Assembly: GCA_022777285.1 (NCBI GenBank) | Contig: JALFGN010000118.1 | Span: forward strand, 1 to 37,739 | Direction of reading: 5' to 3' | DNA length: 37,739 nt | Source: Blautia sp. | GTDB taxonomy: Bacteria > Bacillota > Clostridia > Lachnospirales > Lachnospiraceae | In this document: piece after piece, positions 6,721-14,307 of the stretch | Numbering within the stretch: the stretch's first letter is position 1 | Layout: each line of letters starts with the position of its first letter | Position numbers and translations under genes: made by a program | Notes under the pieces: generated by a model | Databases searched by the model: none | What the model was told of the DNA's origin: nothing | Seen by the model: only the letters and a program-made list of their open reading frames with translations

Positions 6721-7572
6721 ATGGATGTTATTTATGCAATTATAGCCGGACTTCAATCTCTGATTGGAAAAACACCGGGACAGAGACGAAGAAACTGCAG
6801 AGTTGCTCTGCTTGGTGTTTCAGTCGTTGCCATTATTGCCTTTTCCATTTACAGCGTCCACGCCAGCAGAAAAATCAATGTACAGGTCGATGCAGCAAAA
6901 GAAGAAGAACCACCGGAGGAAAGCGAGGAACCTCCCGGGAAAGCTGTGGAAGAAACGGAACATTCCTATGGAATGGAATCGATTATAGCGGCTGTTCGTA
7001 TCAGTCAGGATACGGAAAGTGATGTGCATAAGCTTGGGACTTCCTGCGAAGCTGTTCTGGTAGGACAACGTGTGGGGAAGAATGTTCAGGAATCTCATAT
7101 GGATTTCGGAGAGGCCGCCGCAGAAAGTGTTGCAAACTTGGAGGATCATTCCAGAGGAGCTTCCGAAAAATATCTCCAATTTACAGACCGTGACTATGAA
7201 ACACTTCTGAAAATTGTAGAAGCAGAAGCTGGAGGGGAAGATCTGCAAGGACGTATTATGGTGGCAAATGTTATCTTTAACCGAATGAAAAGTCCGGAAT
7301 TTCCGGATACGGTTTACGATATCGTATGGGAAAAAACAGCCGGAACACCACAGTTTTCCCCTACTGCAGACGGACGGATTCATACGGTAACCGTTTCGGA
7401 AGAAACGAGAGAAGCCGTGAATCGGGCTATTGATGGAGAAGACTATTCAGAAGGTGCATTATTTTTTATGCAGGAAGAATATTCCGATTCAGCAAATGTA
7501 AGCTGGTTCAAGAAAAATCTGAAATATTTGTTTTCTCATGGGGTACATGATTTTTATACATATCCCGAATAA
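6721..7572 (+). CDS. Membrane-anchored cell wall hydrolase, SleB/CwlJ type
   Basis: A 283-residue secreted or anchored peptidoglycan hydrolase. Residues 28-47 form one hydrophobic segment after a basic stretch (QRRRNCR), suiting a signal anchor. A low-complexity Glu/Pro linker (about 60-80) leads to a spacer, and the hydrolase domain fills about 150-280. It shows the family pattern LLKIVEAEAGGEDLQGRIMV...VIFNR, with E167 or E169 as the likely catalytic acid, and the closing FFM...FKKNLKYLFSHGVHDFY. SleB and CwlJ cleave spore cortex in germination, but related copies act in vegetative cells, so the role is not fixed. AAGGA lies 7 nt before the ATG. It has its own promoter, and thrC starts only 50 bp downstream with no terminator between, so read-through is likely. 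Confidence 0.88.
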   Translation: MDVIYAIIAGLQSLIGKTPGQRRRNCRVALLGVSVVAIIAFSIYSVHASRKINVQVDAAKEEEPPEESEEPPGKAVEETEHSYGMESIIAAVRISQDTESDVHKLGTSCEAVLVGQRVGKNVQESHMDFGEAAAESVANLEDHSRGASEKYLQFTDRDYETLLKIVEAEAGGEDLQGRIMVANVIFNRMKSPEFPDTVYDIVWEKTAGTPQFSPTADGRIHTVTVSEETREAVNRAIDGEDYSEGALFFMQEEYSDSANVSWFKKNLKYLFSHGVHDFYTYPE

Positions 7573-7622
7573 ATATAGTTATTAAGAAAAACTTATACTT
7601 TAAAGAAGAAAGGACAGAAAAA

Positions 7623-9110
7623 ATGGAAACTTTGTACAGAAGCACAAGAGGAACAGGAGCATGCGTAACTGCATCTCAGGCAATTTTGAAAGGATTATCC
7701 GATGATGGTGGTTTGTTTGTACCAACTCAGATTCCGACCCTTGATATTCCTGTTGAAAAACTTGCTTCCATGACATATCAGGAAATTGCTTATGAAGTGA
7801 TGAGTCGTTTTCTTACAGATTTTACAGAAGAAGAATTAAAAGACTGCATTGATAAAGCTTATGATTCCAAATTTGACACAGAAGAGATTGCACCGCTTGC
7901 AAAAGCAGATGGCGCATATTACCTGGAACTGTTCCACGGCGCAACCATTGCTTTTAAAGATATGGCGTTGTCTATTCTTCCTCATCTGCTCACCACTTCA
8001 GCCAAGAAGAACCATGTGGAAAATGAAATCGTTATTTTAACAGCTACTTCCGGTGATACAGGAAAAGCAGCTATGGCTGGATTTGCAGATGTACCAGGTA
8101 CCAAAATCATTGTATTTTATCCGAAAAACGGAGTCAGTCCGATCCAGGAAAAACAGATGGTCACCCAGAAGGGAAAGAACACCTATGTCGTTGGAATTAC
8201 AGGAAACTTTGACGATGCGCAGACGGGTGTAAAGAAAATGTTCAATGATAAAGAAATGGCAGCAGAACTTGCCAAATCCGGATATCAGTTCTCCTCTGCC
8301 AATTCCATCAATATCGGAAGACTGGTTCCGCAGATCGTCTATTACGTCTATGCATATGCAATGCTGTACAAGAACGGGGAAATCAAAGAGGGAGAAAAAA
8401 TCAATGTAACGGTTCCAACCGGTAACTTTGGAAATATCCTTGCTGCATTTTATGCAAAAAATATGGGCCTGCCGATTGAAAAACTGATCTGTGCATCCAA
8501 TGAAAACAAAGTATTGTATGATTTCTTTACAACTGGAAGTTACGACAGAAACAGAGCGTTTATTCTTACAACTTCTCCTTCCATGGATATTCTGATTTCC
8601 AGTAATCTGGAACGGCTGATTTACCGTATTGCAGGGGATGACGCACAGAAGAACAGAGCGCTGATGGAAAACCTGAGTAAATGTGGAAAATATGAGATTA
8701 CGGATTCTATGAAAGAACAGTTAAAAGATTTTTATGGAAATTATGCAACCGAAGAGGAAACTGCCAGAGTGATCAAAAACCTGTATCAGGATACCGGTTA
8801 CGTGATTGATACCCATACAGCAGTTGCAGCCTGTGTTTACGAAAAATACAAAGCAGATACAAAAGATGAAACAAAAACAGTCATTGCCTCTACAGCAAGT
8901 CCATTTAAATTTACCCGCAGTGTTATGAATGCCATCGATCAGAGATATGATGCAATGGGAGATTTTGAACTGGTAGATGAACTTTCCAAAATTGCAAATG
9001 TAAAAGTGCCGAAAGCAATTGAAGAGATTCGCACAGCGCCGGTGCTTCATGATATCGTTGTGGATGCAGAAGATATGCCGACAATTGTAAAAAAATTGCT
9101 GAATGCATAA
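7623..9110 (+). CDS. thrC: Threonine synthase
   Basis: Converts O-phosphohomoserine to threonine, with pyridoxal phosphate. The 495-residue protein shows the N-terminal threonine-synthase signature (YRSTRGTG...LKGLSDDGGLFVP), the PLP lysine K112 in HGATIAFKDMAL, and the phosphate-binding loop ATSGDTGKAA (141-150). The length fits the long bacterial/fungal class of about 450-500 residues. AAAGGA lies about 10 nt before the ATG. No other threonine-pathway gene (hom, thrB) is nearby. No promoter of its own was clear, so it may be transcribed from the hydrolase promoter at 6627. No terminator is evident between it and the 6S RNA promoter. Confidence 0.96.
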   Translation: METLYRSTRGTGACVTASQAILKGLSDDGGLFVPTQIPTLDIPVEKLASMTYQEIAYEVMSRFLTDFTEEELKDCIDKAYDSKFDTEEIAPLAKADGAYYLELFHGATIAFKDMALSILPHLLTTSAKKNHVENEIVILTATSGDTGKAAMAGFADVPGTKIIVFYPKNGVSPIQEKQMVTQKGKNTYVVGITGNFDDAQTGVKKMFNDKEMAAELAKSGYQFSSANSINIGRLVPQIVYYVYAYAMLYKNGEIKEGEKINVTVPTGNFGNILAAFYAKNMGLPIEKLICASNENKVLYDFFTTGSYDRNRAFILTTSPSMDILISSNLERLIYRIAGDDAQKNRALMENLSKCGKYEITDSMKEQLKDFYGNYATEEETARVIKNLYQDTGYVIDTHTAVAACVYEKYKADTKDETKTVIASTASPFKFTRSVMNAIDQRYDAMGDFELVDELSKIANVKVPKAIEEIRTAPVLHDIVVDAEDMPTIVKKLLNA

Positions 9111-9138
9111 AAAAACAGTTTTCATTGTGTAATTTTTG

Positions 9139-9167
9139 TTGAAAAACTTCATATACTAGAGTATAAT
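9139..9167 (+). promoter_or_regulatory. 6S RNA promoter
   Basis: TTGAAA (9139-9144), 17-bp spacer, perfect TATAAT (9162-9167). The predicted start near 9175 coincides with the 5' end of the 6S RNA. Confidence 0.85.
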
Positions 9168-9174
9168 AAAAACA

Positions 9175-9366
9175 ACGAAGCAATCCTGGGGTGTGCGACA
9201 CGCCTGTCATTTTTGAACCTACATTTACTTTAAACGGGATTCCTATATTGCCGGATCGGATGTCAGGCCGTCATTACGCAGCGGAAGACAGAAGAACGGT
9301 TGCGGTCACCCACCTAGCCAAGGCTAGGAGTCAAAAGACAGGCAACGGCATCTCCGGGATTACTTA
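9175..9366 (+). ncRNA. ssrS: 6S RNA
   Basis: 6S RNA binds the housekeeping RNA polymerase holoenzyme by mimicking an open promoter. The 5' strand CAATCCTGGGGTGTGCG pairs with the 3' strand CGGCATCTCCGGGATT, and CCTGTC (9203-9208) pairs with GACAGG (9337-9342), making the long closing helix around a large central bulge. The 3' part (CACCTAGCCAAGGCTAGG, then GGCAACGGCATCTC) follows the same pattern as the 3' end of E. coli 6S RNA as I remember it. Strong promoter directly upstream; no separate terminator seen. The ends are approximate to within about 10 nt. Confidence 0.85.
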
Positions 9367-9440
9367 ATTTTTGGGAGACTATTTGGATTCGATTCCGGAT
9401 AGTTATCTTAATTTTTACAGAGAATTATGGGAGAATTAAA

Positions 9441-10505
9441 ATGGCAATTACAAAAAAAACTTTTGGAAAAAGTCTGGATGGAAAGGAAGTTTTTCTTTAT
9501 GAGCTTTCCAATGCATCCGGTGCATCTATGAAAGTGACGGATTTCGGAGCCATTCTGGTCAGTGTTCTGGTACCTGACCGAGAGGGAAAATTAACGGATG
9601 TTGTATTGGGCTTTGATTGCGCAGAAGGATACCATATCAACAATCCGCATTTCGGGGCACCCATCGGAAGAAACGGAAATCGTATTGGAGGGGCGGCTTT
9701 TACGATCAATGGTGTTGTTTACCAGCTCGCAAAAAATGATAATGGGGAAAATAACCTCCACAGCGGACCGGATTTTTACCGCACCAGAGTCTGGGAAGTA
9801 TCTGAATTAAACGAAGAAGAGAACCGTATTACGTTCCGTCTGGAAAGCCCACATATGGACCAGGGATTCCCGGGTAATCTGACGGTATTTGTTACCTATA
9901 CATTAAACAATCAGAACGAACTGATCATGCACTATGAAGGAACGGCTGATGCAGATACGATTGTGAATATGACCAACCATTCTTACTTTAATCTGGCAGG
10001 GCATAATGCAGGTGCGGAAAAGATGCTGAATCATGTGGTTCAGATCCATGCAGAAGAATACACCCCGGCAGATGCACAGTCTATTCCTACCGGAGAAATT
10101 GCTCCGGTAAAAGGCACACCGATGGATTTCACTTCCCCGAAAAAAATCGGACAGGATGTGGATGCAGATTTTGATCAGTTGAATTTTGCCGGAGGCTACG
10201 ATCATAATTATGCGATGACAAGAGAAAAAGGAGAGATGCGGGAGGCAGCCGTTGTTCGTTGTGAGGAAAACGGAATTACCATGAAAGTAATCACAGATTT
10301 ACCTGGTATGCAGTTCTACATCGGAAACTTCATTCAGCACGAAGATGGAAAAGAAGGCTGCGTTTATGGAAAACGAAGCGGTTTCTGTATGGAAACACAG
10401 TACTATCCAAATTCCTGTAATGAAGAGAATTTCCAGACTTCCCTTCTGAAAGCAGGAGAGACTTACAATACAACAACGGTTTATGCATTTTCTGTGAATG
10501 AATAA
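9441..10505 (+). CDS. galM: Aldose 1-epimerase (mutarotase)
   Basis: Interconverts alpha and beta anomers of aldoses such as galactose and glucose. The 354-residue beta-sandwich protein carries the expected active-site residues: H107 in NNLHSG, H180 in NMTNHSYFNLAGH, and the catalytic base E318 in FCMETQYYPNS. Length is normal for the family. GGGAG lies 7 nt before the ATG. It stands alone, with 6S RNA before it and a strong terminator after it, and no Leloir-pathway genes (galK, galT, galE) are adjacent, so its sugar context is unclear. No promoter was clear between the 6S RNA and the gene; read-through from the 6S promoter is possible. Confidence 0.95.
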   Translation: MAITKKTFGKSLDGKEVFLYELSNASGASMKVTDFGAILVSVLVPDREGKLTDVVLGFDCAEGYHINNPHFGAPIGRNGNRIGGAAFTINGVVYQLAKNDNGENNLHSGPDFYRTRVWEVSELNEEENRITFRLESPHMDQGFPGNLTVFVTYTLNNQNELIMHYEGTADADTIVNMTNHSYFNLAGHNAGAEKMLNHVVQIHAEEYTPADAQSIPTGEIAPVKGTPMDFTSPKKIGQDVDADFDQLNFAGGYDHNYAMTREKGEMREAAVVRCEENGITMKVITDLPGMQFYIGNFIQHEDGKEGCVYGKRSGFCMETQYYPNSCNEENFQTSLLKAGETYNTTTVYAFSVNE

Positions 10506-10512
10506 AAAAGTG

Positions 10513-10558
10513 ACAGATATTTCATAGATTCGGTATCTATGGAATATCTGTTTTTTTT
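10513..10558 (+). terminator. galM terminator
   Basis: A 17-position stem (ACAGATATTTCATAGAT against ATCTATGGAATATCTGT, one G-T pair) is followed by eight T. Confidence 0.93.
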
Positions 10559-10597
10559 CTTCATATATTGAATACAGGGAGAATGAGGGGGGCGAAT

Positions 10598-11971
10598 ATG
10601 AACTGGAAACAAAAATTGAAATGGAAAATTTTTATTATCTGCCTGGCTCTGATCGGGATATGGATCATCTGGGAAGCCAATAAACCACAAAAAGAAAAAA
10701 AGGAACGGGAGTGGTTGGAAGAATCTATGAAACAAGAAAATGAATATGCAGTAGTAAAAAAAGAAATTTCTTCAATTGCAGAGAAAACAAAAAATATAGA
10801 AACCAGGGAGAGAGAAGAAGATCCACTTATTTCTGTACTGCTTATGAATGATCATTATAAAGGCTACTTTCATGAGAAAGTAGTCTTTCAATTTATCGGA
10901 ACCTACCGGGTCAATGATTCGGAAACGGTAACAGACCAAAAGGACAACACATTTGTGATTGAAAAAGATTCTTCCTGTTTTCAGAATGGAATCCTCAAGA
11001 TTGAACCGGAAGAGGATACTTGCAGGGCAGTATTGCTTTCTGTAAACAGAAATTGTGGGAATCCTTCTTATCGTGGCAGTTTTACCATCTATCAGACACC
11101 GGATGGATTGCGAATCGTAAATACCCTGCCGCTGGAAGAATATCTGTATGGGGTAGTACCAAGTGAAATGCCTGCGTCCTATGGGGCAGAAGCACTGAAA
11201 GCCCAGGCGGTCTGTGCCAGAACCTATGCCTGGGTACAGATGCAGGATAGTTCTTTACTACAGGAAGCAGGTGCTCAGGTAGATGACAGTGTTTCTTATC
11301 AGGTCTATCAGAATTCCAACGAATCCAAGGCTTCCAATGATGCGGTAGATGCTACAAAAGGACAGATTCTGTGTCAGAATCATCAGCCGGTGAATGCCTA
11401 TTATTTTTCTACCTCCCACGGGAAAACCAGCACCGATGAAGTGTGGGAAGCCAGTGTTCCGGCATCTTATCTGCAAAGTGTGGAATGCACCTATGATCAG
11501 GAGGAACCCTGGTATACATGGAAGGTTTTTTTATCTTGCAGTCATCTGCTTACGCAGATACAAAAAGAGATACCCCAGGCAAAACAATTGAATGGAATCA
11601 CCATATTGGATACAGGAGACGGAGATGCCGTTTTGCGGCTTCTGGTCGATACGGATGCCGGCACCAGAGAAGTCATCAATGAATACGATATCCGCTCTTT
11701 TCTTTCGCCGGAAGGACTTTCCATTGAACGACAGGATGGATCTTTTGTGAAAGGAGGACAGCTTCTTCCAAGCGCATATTTCACTTTGGAAGAAGGAAAA
11801 AACGAAGATGGAAGTCTGAATGGTTACATGATCCACGGAGGGGGATATGGACATGGAGTAGGAATGAGCCAGAATGGTGCGAAAGGTATGGCAGAAGAAG
11901 GCTATTCTTATGAAGAAATTCTCAAATATTTTTATAAAGAGGTAATGATTGCCCCGTTGGATTCCTTATGA
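10598..11971 (+). CDS. SpoIID/LytB-domain protein, putative peptidoglycan lytic transglycosylase
   Basis: A 457-residue membrane-anchored protein. Residues about 10-26 form one transmembrane helix after a basic start, followed by a charged linker. The SpoIID domain fills the C-terminal two thirds: LPLEEYLYGVVPSEMPASYG, with the Glu of SEMP as the likely catalytic acid, then ALKAQAVCARTYAW, and the terminal GGYGHGVGMSQNGAKGMA signature. SpoIID trims glycan strands during forespore engulfment; this copy is longer than the roughly 340-residue B. subtilis protein, and LytB-type relatives exist, so a sporulation role is likely but unproven. The start at 10598 is chosen over upstream TTG/ATG codons because AGGGGGG lies 6-7 nt before it. 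spoIIQ or spoIIID are not adjacent. Confidence 0.88.
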   Translation: MNWKQKLKWKIFIICLALIGIWIIWEANKPQKEKKEREWLEESMKQENEYAVVKKEISSIAEKTKNIETREREEDPLISVLLMNDHYKGYFHEKVVFQFIGTYRVNDSETVTDQKDNTFVIEKDSSCFQNGILKIEPEEDTCRAVLLSVNRNCGNPSYRGSFTIYQTPDGLRIVNTLPLEEYLYGVVPSEMPASYGAEALKAQAVCARTYAWVQMQDSSLLQEAGAQVDDSVSYQVYQNSNESKASNDAVDATKGQILCQNHQPVNAYYFSTSHGKTSTDEVWEASVPASYLQSVECTYDQEEPWYTWKVFLSCSHLLTQIQKEIPQAKQLNGITILDTGDGDAVLRLLVDTDAGTREVINEYDIRSFLSPEGLSIERQDGSFVKGGQLLPSAYFTLEEGKNEDGSLNGYMIHGGGYGHGVGMSQNGAKGMAEEGYSYEEILKYFYKEVMIAPLDSL

Positions 11972-11977
11972 TATAAT
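11949..11977 (+). promoter_or_regulatory. Possible promoter of the YihY-family gene
   Basis: TTGCCC (11949-11954), 17-bp spacer, TATAAT (11972-11977), overlapping the end of the SpoIID-domain gene. Confidence 0.5.
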
Positions 11978-12009
11978 ATTGCAGAAGAACAACAGGAGAC
12001 CATGGAAAT

Positions 12010-12903
12010 ATGAGGATAGTCATAAAGATCATAATCAATATCAGAGGTTTTTTGGCAAGTATACGGGAAAAACACGTTTCTGCTTATGCTGCGCAGGCAG
12101 CATATTTTATTATTCTTTCTTTTATTCCGTTTATGCTTCTTCTGATGACCTCCGTCCGTTATACACCCCTGAACAGAGATGAGGTAGTCAATGTGATCAT
12201 GCAGATCATACCTGCGAACCTGAACAGCTTTATTCTCTATGTTGTGGATGAAGTTTATAACAAATCATTGAGTGTGGTGCCTCTTTCCGCAGTGATGGCC
12301 ATGTGGTCTGCAGGGAAAGGAATTCAGGCACTGACAAACGGATTCAATTGCATCTATCAGGTATCGGAAACACGTAATTATCTGATTACAAGAATTCGAT
12401 CCATAATCTATACCCTTATTTTTGTGATTGGCATTGTATTGACATTGACCTTACAGGTCTTTGGAAATACACTGCAAAGGCAGTTGACCAGCCATTTCCC
12501 ATTTCTGAGAAAACTGATTTCCATGATCATCAGTACGCGTGTATTTATCACCCTGGCAGCACTGTGCTTTGTGTTTTTGATCTTGTATAAATTTGTTCCC
12601 AATCGAAGAGCAACGTTTAGGAGCCAGTTTCCGGGAGCGGTGTTCTCGTCAGTAGCCTGGGCAGTTTTTTCCTTTGGATTTTCTCTTTACTTTGATATTT
12701 TTCATGGAGCATCCAATATGTACGGAAGTATGACCACCATTGTGCTGATTCTCCTCTGGATGGATATTTGCATGAATATTGTTATGATTGGGGCACTGAT
12801 CAATCACTATTTTGAAAAAAAGTTTCAGTGGATGCATGAAATGGCGGCGAATACGATAAAAAAAGAATATCAGCAGCTGGTGCATCACAAAGAAGACCCC
12901 TGA
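12010..12903 (+). CDS. YihY/virulence factor BrkB family membrane protein
   Basis: A 297-residue inner-membrane protein with about six hydrophobic helices. The N-terminal HVSAYAAQAAYFIILSFIPFMLLL segment and the later PNRRATFRSQFPGAVFSSVAWAVFSFGFSLYFDIF ... MYGSMTTIVLILLWMDICMNIVMIGA stretch are the hallmarks of this family, once mislabelled ribonuclease BN. The molecular function is not established. AGGAGA lies about 10 nt before the ATG. It follows the SpoIID-domain gene by 38 bp and may be co-transcribed with it or read from a promoter inside that gene. The C-terminal tail (HEMAANTIKKEYQQLVHHKEDP) is charged and cytoplasmic. Confidence 0.9.
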   Translation: MRIVIKIIINIRGFLASIREKHVSAYAAQAAYFIILSFIPFMLLLMTSVRYTPLNRDEVVNVIMQIIPANLNSFILYVVDEVYNKSLSVVPLSAVMAMWSAGKGIQALTNGFNCIYQVSETRNYLITRIRSIIYTLIFVIGIVLTLTLQVFGNTLQRQLTSHFPFLRKLISMIISTRVFITLAALCFVFLILYKFVPNRRATFRSQFPGAVFSSVAWAVFSFGFSLYFDIFHGASNMYGSMTTIVLILLWMDICMNIVMIGALINHYFEKKFQWMHEMAANTIKKEYQQLVHHKEDP

Positions 12904-12940
12904 TTTTGTGCCGCTCATCCTTTCCGGCAGAAAAATGTTC

Positions 12941-12969
12941 TTGACAGAAAGAGCAGAAGTGGATAAAAT
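12941..12969 (+). promoter_or_regulatory. pheST promoter
   Basis: Perfect TTGACA (12941-12946), 17-bp spacer, TAAAAT (12964-12969). Confidence 0.85.
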
Positions 12970-12975
12970 GTAGTA

Positions 12976-13233
12976 CAGACAAGATATGTCAAAGGCTTTG
13001 AAAGTGTCAGTAGACAGTTGTTTTCTGCCAGAGATAAGGGGTCATCGGCTGTAAGCCCCTTTCAGTTCAGACAATTGTTGAGTTTCCCACTGGAGCTGCA
13101 TCTTTGAAACAGCAGTAGGAGATGACGTAGCTGTGCGTTAAACAGAACAGGAGTGCCCGGTATCTTTGATCCGGGAACAAGGGTGGTACCACGGATTTTA
13201 TGCTTCGTCCCTTTTGGGGACGGAGTTTTTTTT
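12976..13233 (+). promoter_or_regulatory. T-box riboswitch (Phe) controlling pheST
   Basis: T-box leader between the promoter and pheS. The specifier is most likely TTC (13084-13086) in GAGT-TTC-CCACT-GGAGC, matching the spacing in the two leucine leaders here and the pheS target. The T-box sequence AAGGGTGGTACCACGG (13179-13194) offers TGGT for pairing with the tRNA ACCA end. The terminator at 13203-13233 is the competing fold. An ORF start at 13153 falls within this leader and is not the pheS start. Confidence 0.93.
13203..13233 (+). terminator. T-box-controlled terminator before pheS
   Basis: CTTCGTCCC pairs with GGGACGGAG across a short loop and is followed by eight T. Confidence 0.92.
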
Positions 13234-13266
13234 ATCCCATGCAAAACAAAGAAAAAGGAGAACACT

Positions 13267-14286
13267 ATGAAAGACAAATTACAGCGTATTCAGGAAGAAG
13301 CTGCAAAGCGAATCCAGGAATCCGATTCTCTGGACAAATTAAATGAAGTACGTGTGGCATTTCTCGGAAAAAAAGGAGAACTGACAGCCGTATTAAAAGG
13401 AATGAAAGATGTTGCCGCTGAAGAACGACCAAAAGTTGGTCAGTGGGTGAATGAAACACGTGCACAGATTGAAAAACATCTGGAAGAAACGAAAGCAAAA
13501 CTGGAAGCTGCTGTTCTGGAAGCAAAACTGGAAGCAGAAGTTATCGATGTTACTCTTCCTGCAAAGAAAATGGAAATGGGACACAGACATCCCAATACCA
13601 TTGCTCTGGAAGAAGTAGAGAGAATCTTTATCGGTATGGGTTATGAAGTAGTAGAAGGTCCGGAAGTAGAATATCAGGATTATAACTTTACAAAACTGAA
13701 CATTCCGGAAGGACATCCTGCCCGTGACGAACAGGATACGTTTTTTATTGATGACAAAATCTGTCTTCGTTCCCAGACTTCACCGGTACAGGCACGTACG
13801 ATGGAAAAAGGTAAATTGCCGATTCGTATGATTGCTCCGGGACGTGTATTCCGTTCAGATGAGGTGGATGCAACCCATTCTCCGTCTTTCCATCAGATTG
13901 AAGGTCTTGTAATTGATAAACATATTACTTTTGCAGATCTGAAAGGAACATTGGAGGAATTTGCAAAAGAACTGTTCGGACCGGAAACAAAAACAAAATT
14001 CCGTCCGCATCATTTTCCGTTTACTGAGCCGAGTGCCGAAGTGGATGTTTCCTGCTTCAAATGCGGCGGAAAGGGCTGCCGTTTCTGTAAAGGTTCCGGA
14101 TGGATTGAAATTTTGGGTTGTGGTATGGTACATCCTCATGTTCTGGAAATGTGCGGTATTGACCCGGAAGAATATACCGGCTTTGCTTTTGGTGTAGGTC
14201 TTGAACGTATTGCCCTTCTGAAATACGAAATCGATGATATGAGACTTTTATATGAAAACGACACCAGATTTCTGAAACAGTTCTAG
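13267..14286 (+). CDS. pheS: Phenylalanine--tRNA ligase, alpha subunit
   Basis: Catalytic subunit of the alpha2beta2 enzyme that charges tRNA-Phe. The 339-residue length is typical. The N-terminal 90 or so residues form the coiled-coil tRNA-binding arm; class II motifs follow, including [17 protein letters not shown] and the [17 protein letters not shown] region. The Cys cluster [14 protein letters not shown], followed by [16 protein letters not shown], is a feature of Firmicutes PheS. The ATG at 13267 has AAGGAGAA 6-7 nt before it; an upstream in-frame start at 13153 was rejected because it lies in the T-box. pheT begins 21 bp downstream, so the two are co-transcribed. Confidence 0.97.
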   Translation: MKDKLQRIQEEAAKRIQESDSLDKLNEVRVAFLGKKGELTAVLKGMKDVAAEERPKVGQWVNETRAQIEKHLEETKAKLEAAVLEAKLEAEVIDVTLPAKKMEMGHRHPNTIALEEVERIFIGMGYEVVEGPEVEYQDYNFTKLNIPEGHPARDEQDTFFIDDKICLRSQTSPVQARTMEKGKLPIRMIAPGRVFRSDEVDATHSPSFHQIEGLVIDKHITFADLKGTLEEFAKELFGPETKTKFRPHHFPFTEPSAEVDVSCFKCGGKGCRFCKGSGWIEILGCGMVHPHVLEMCGIDPEEYTGFAFGVGLERIALLKYEIDDMRLLYENDTRFLKQF

Positions 14287-14307
14287 TAAGAGGAAAAGGA
14301 GAAAGAA

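Noticed and set aside
13153-13266. N-terminal extension of PheS
   Set aside because: These bases form the T-box and terminator; the standard PheS start with a good binding site is at 13267.
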